From positions 1 through 64,000 of the forward strand of contig CAVQOH010000003.1 of the NCBI GenBank assembly GCA_963714405.1: a DNA stretch of 64,000 nucleotides, written 5' to 3'. A program made the translations under genes and the position numbers. This document shows positions 63,416 through 64,000 of the stretch, in pieces. The notes under the pieces are model-generated. The model was given only the letters and a program-made list of their open reading frames with translations, did no database searches and was not told the DNA's origin. How positions within the stretch are numbered: the stretch's first letter is position 1; every line of letters begins with the position of its first letter. Source of the DNA: JAZGGS01 sp963714405 (GTDB taxonomy: Bacteria; Bacteroidota; Ignavibacteria; Ignavibacteriales; Ignavibacteriaceae).

Positions 63416-63934
63416 TTATTTTTGTTGATTATGTTTTAACTCTTCATCTAAAACTCTAAAGTATTCAAGTATAGCTAGTGCATCTTTCATTTTAACATTT
63501 TGGAATGTCATTACGGTCATATATTCAGCTAGTAACTTTTTGGCTCGTGGATGTTTTTTTATCATTTCATCCGGATTGAGGGTCATGTTAAGTAAGTATT
63601 CAGGGGTTACTCTTTGTAATACATCTCTTTGTGCAGGTCCGGTATATCTTTCATCTAATTTATGGCAGGTACCACACTTTGTATCAAATATCTCTTTACC
63701 AACTACTGCAATGTTCCTTATTAATTGGACCAAGATTTAATTTTTTCTTTACTGGTCCTATCCCATTTTCCAACTCCCAGTCAGAAAGACCTGATTCATT
63801 TTTATTTTCTGGTACATTTTCATTATCAGTTTTATTGGAATCACCTCCACAAGCGACAAACAATAACAGTAAGAAAAATTGAAGCGCCTATAAATAAACA
63901 ATTTTCAAACATTTATCTTTTTTTTGTTGAACAT
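63416..63934 (-). CDS. Cytochrome c lipoprotein upstream of nosZ (frameshifted, start uncertain)
   Basis: The back part reads GKEIFDTKCGTCHKLDERYT, a monoheme cytochrome c, with the axial Met in YMTVMTFQNV, ending at 63416. The preceding frame encodes a lipobox (LLLLFVACGGDSNKTD) and a linker, then breaks near 63718, where one extra base (AAGGAA for AAGAA) explains it. A second break sits in the A5 run at 63874-63878. The likely start is the ATG at 63934 with GAGGAAA ahead, but the first ~20 codons cannot be read cleanly. It is probably the electron donor to NosZ, anchored at the membrane. Confidence 0.78.
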
Positions 63935-64000
63935 AAAGTTTCCTCATTGATTTAGGTTTACTAAAATTTTTAGATTGTAATTTTGTAATAATTTATAATC

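Noticed and set aside
18090..63934. Programmed ribosomal frameshifting as explanation for the many frame breaks
   Set aside because: The break sites share no slippery heptamer or downstream structure and occur in unrelated genes; single-base indels explain them more simply.

Overview
The window looks like chromosomal DNA of a member of the Ignavibacteria / Bacteroidota-Chlorobi lineage. This is inferred from low G+C, from ten secreted proteins ending in a type IX secretion (T9SS) sorting domain with the QNYPNPFNP motif, and from a clade II (Sec/lipoprotein) nos cluster beside nrfHA. Nearly all genes lie on the minus strand. The exceptions are an esterase (16.7 kb), a C1 peptidase (47.5 kb) and a small lipoprotein (55.8 kb). 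No phage, IS element, CRISPR array or rRNA was recognised.

Layout. 1-10.3 kb: transcription/translation core in the conserved order tRNA-Tyr, tRNA-Gly, tRNA-Thr, rpmG, tRNA-Trp, secE, nusG, rplK, rplA, rplJ, rplL, rpoB, rpoC (rpoC cut by the window edge). No tuf gene lies between tRNA-Thr and tRNA-Trp. 10.4-17.5 kb: comM, a T9SS cargo protein, an M16 peptidase, an aminotransferase and a secreted esterase. 17.5-20 kb: a noncoding stretch, a multiply frameshifted secreted-protein gene and a small membrane protein. 20-33.4 kb: a run of seven T9SS cargo genes (beta-propeller, Ycf48-like and trypsin-like), including two tandem paralogs with almost identical cores. 33.4-38.2 kb: rlmB, lgt, hisS, a PTS EIIA protein and a frameshifted aminotransferase. 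38.4-47.3 kb: a copper/heavy-metal module (multicopper oxidase, metal-binding-domain protein, CusA, CusB, CusC and a Cys-rich HYC_CC_PP-like protein). 47.5-48.7 kb: C1 peptidase. 48.8-55.6 kb: a nitrite-to-ammonia module (Rrf2/NsrR-like regulator, NapH-like polyferredoxin, hemerythrin-like protein, NrfH, NrfA, porin, octaheme HAO-like cytochrome). 56.2-63.9 kb: a nitrous oxide reduction module (cytochrome c lipoprotein, NosZ, membrane protein, NosL, NosD, NosF, NosY, membrane-anchored cytochrome c).

How the genes fit together. The right-hand 15 kb encodes two respiratory nitrogen-oxide sinks. NrfH/NrfA reduce nitrite to ammonium. NosZ reduces N2O to N2, with NosDFY and NosL serving its copper centre and cytochromes c feeding electrons. 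The Rrf2 protein has an Fe-S-type cysteine triad and probably senses NO. The copper efflux/oxidase module lies close to the copper-dependent NosZ system.

Two window-wide patterns stand out. First, short palindromic repeats, unlike each other in sequence, sit in frame inside the sorting-domain-coding ends of four T9SS genes, often at the same loop; related REP-like repeats also sit between genes. Second, about ten otherwise well-conserved genes are broken by single-base frameshifts, about 19 events in all. Most are consistent with one extra base, which points to assembly or base-calling error more than to decay.
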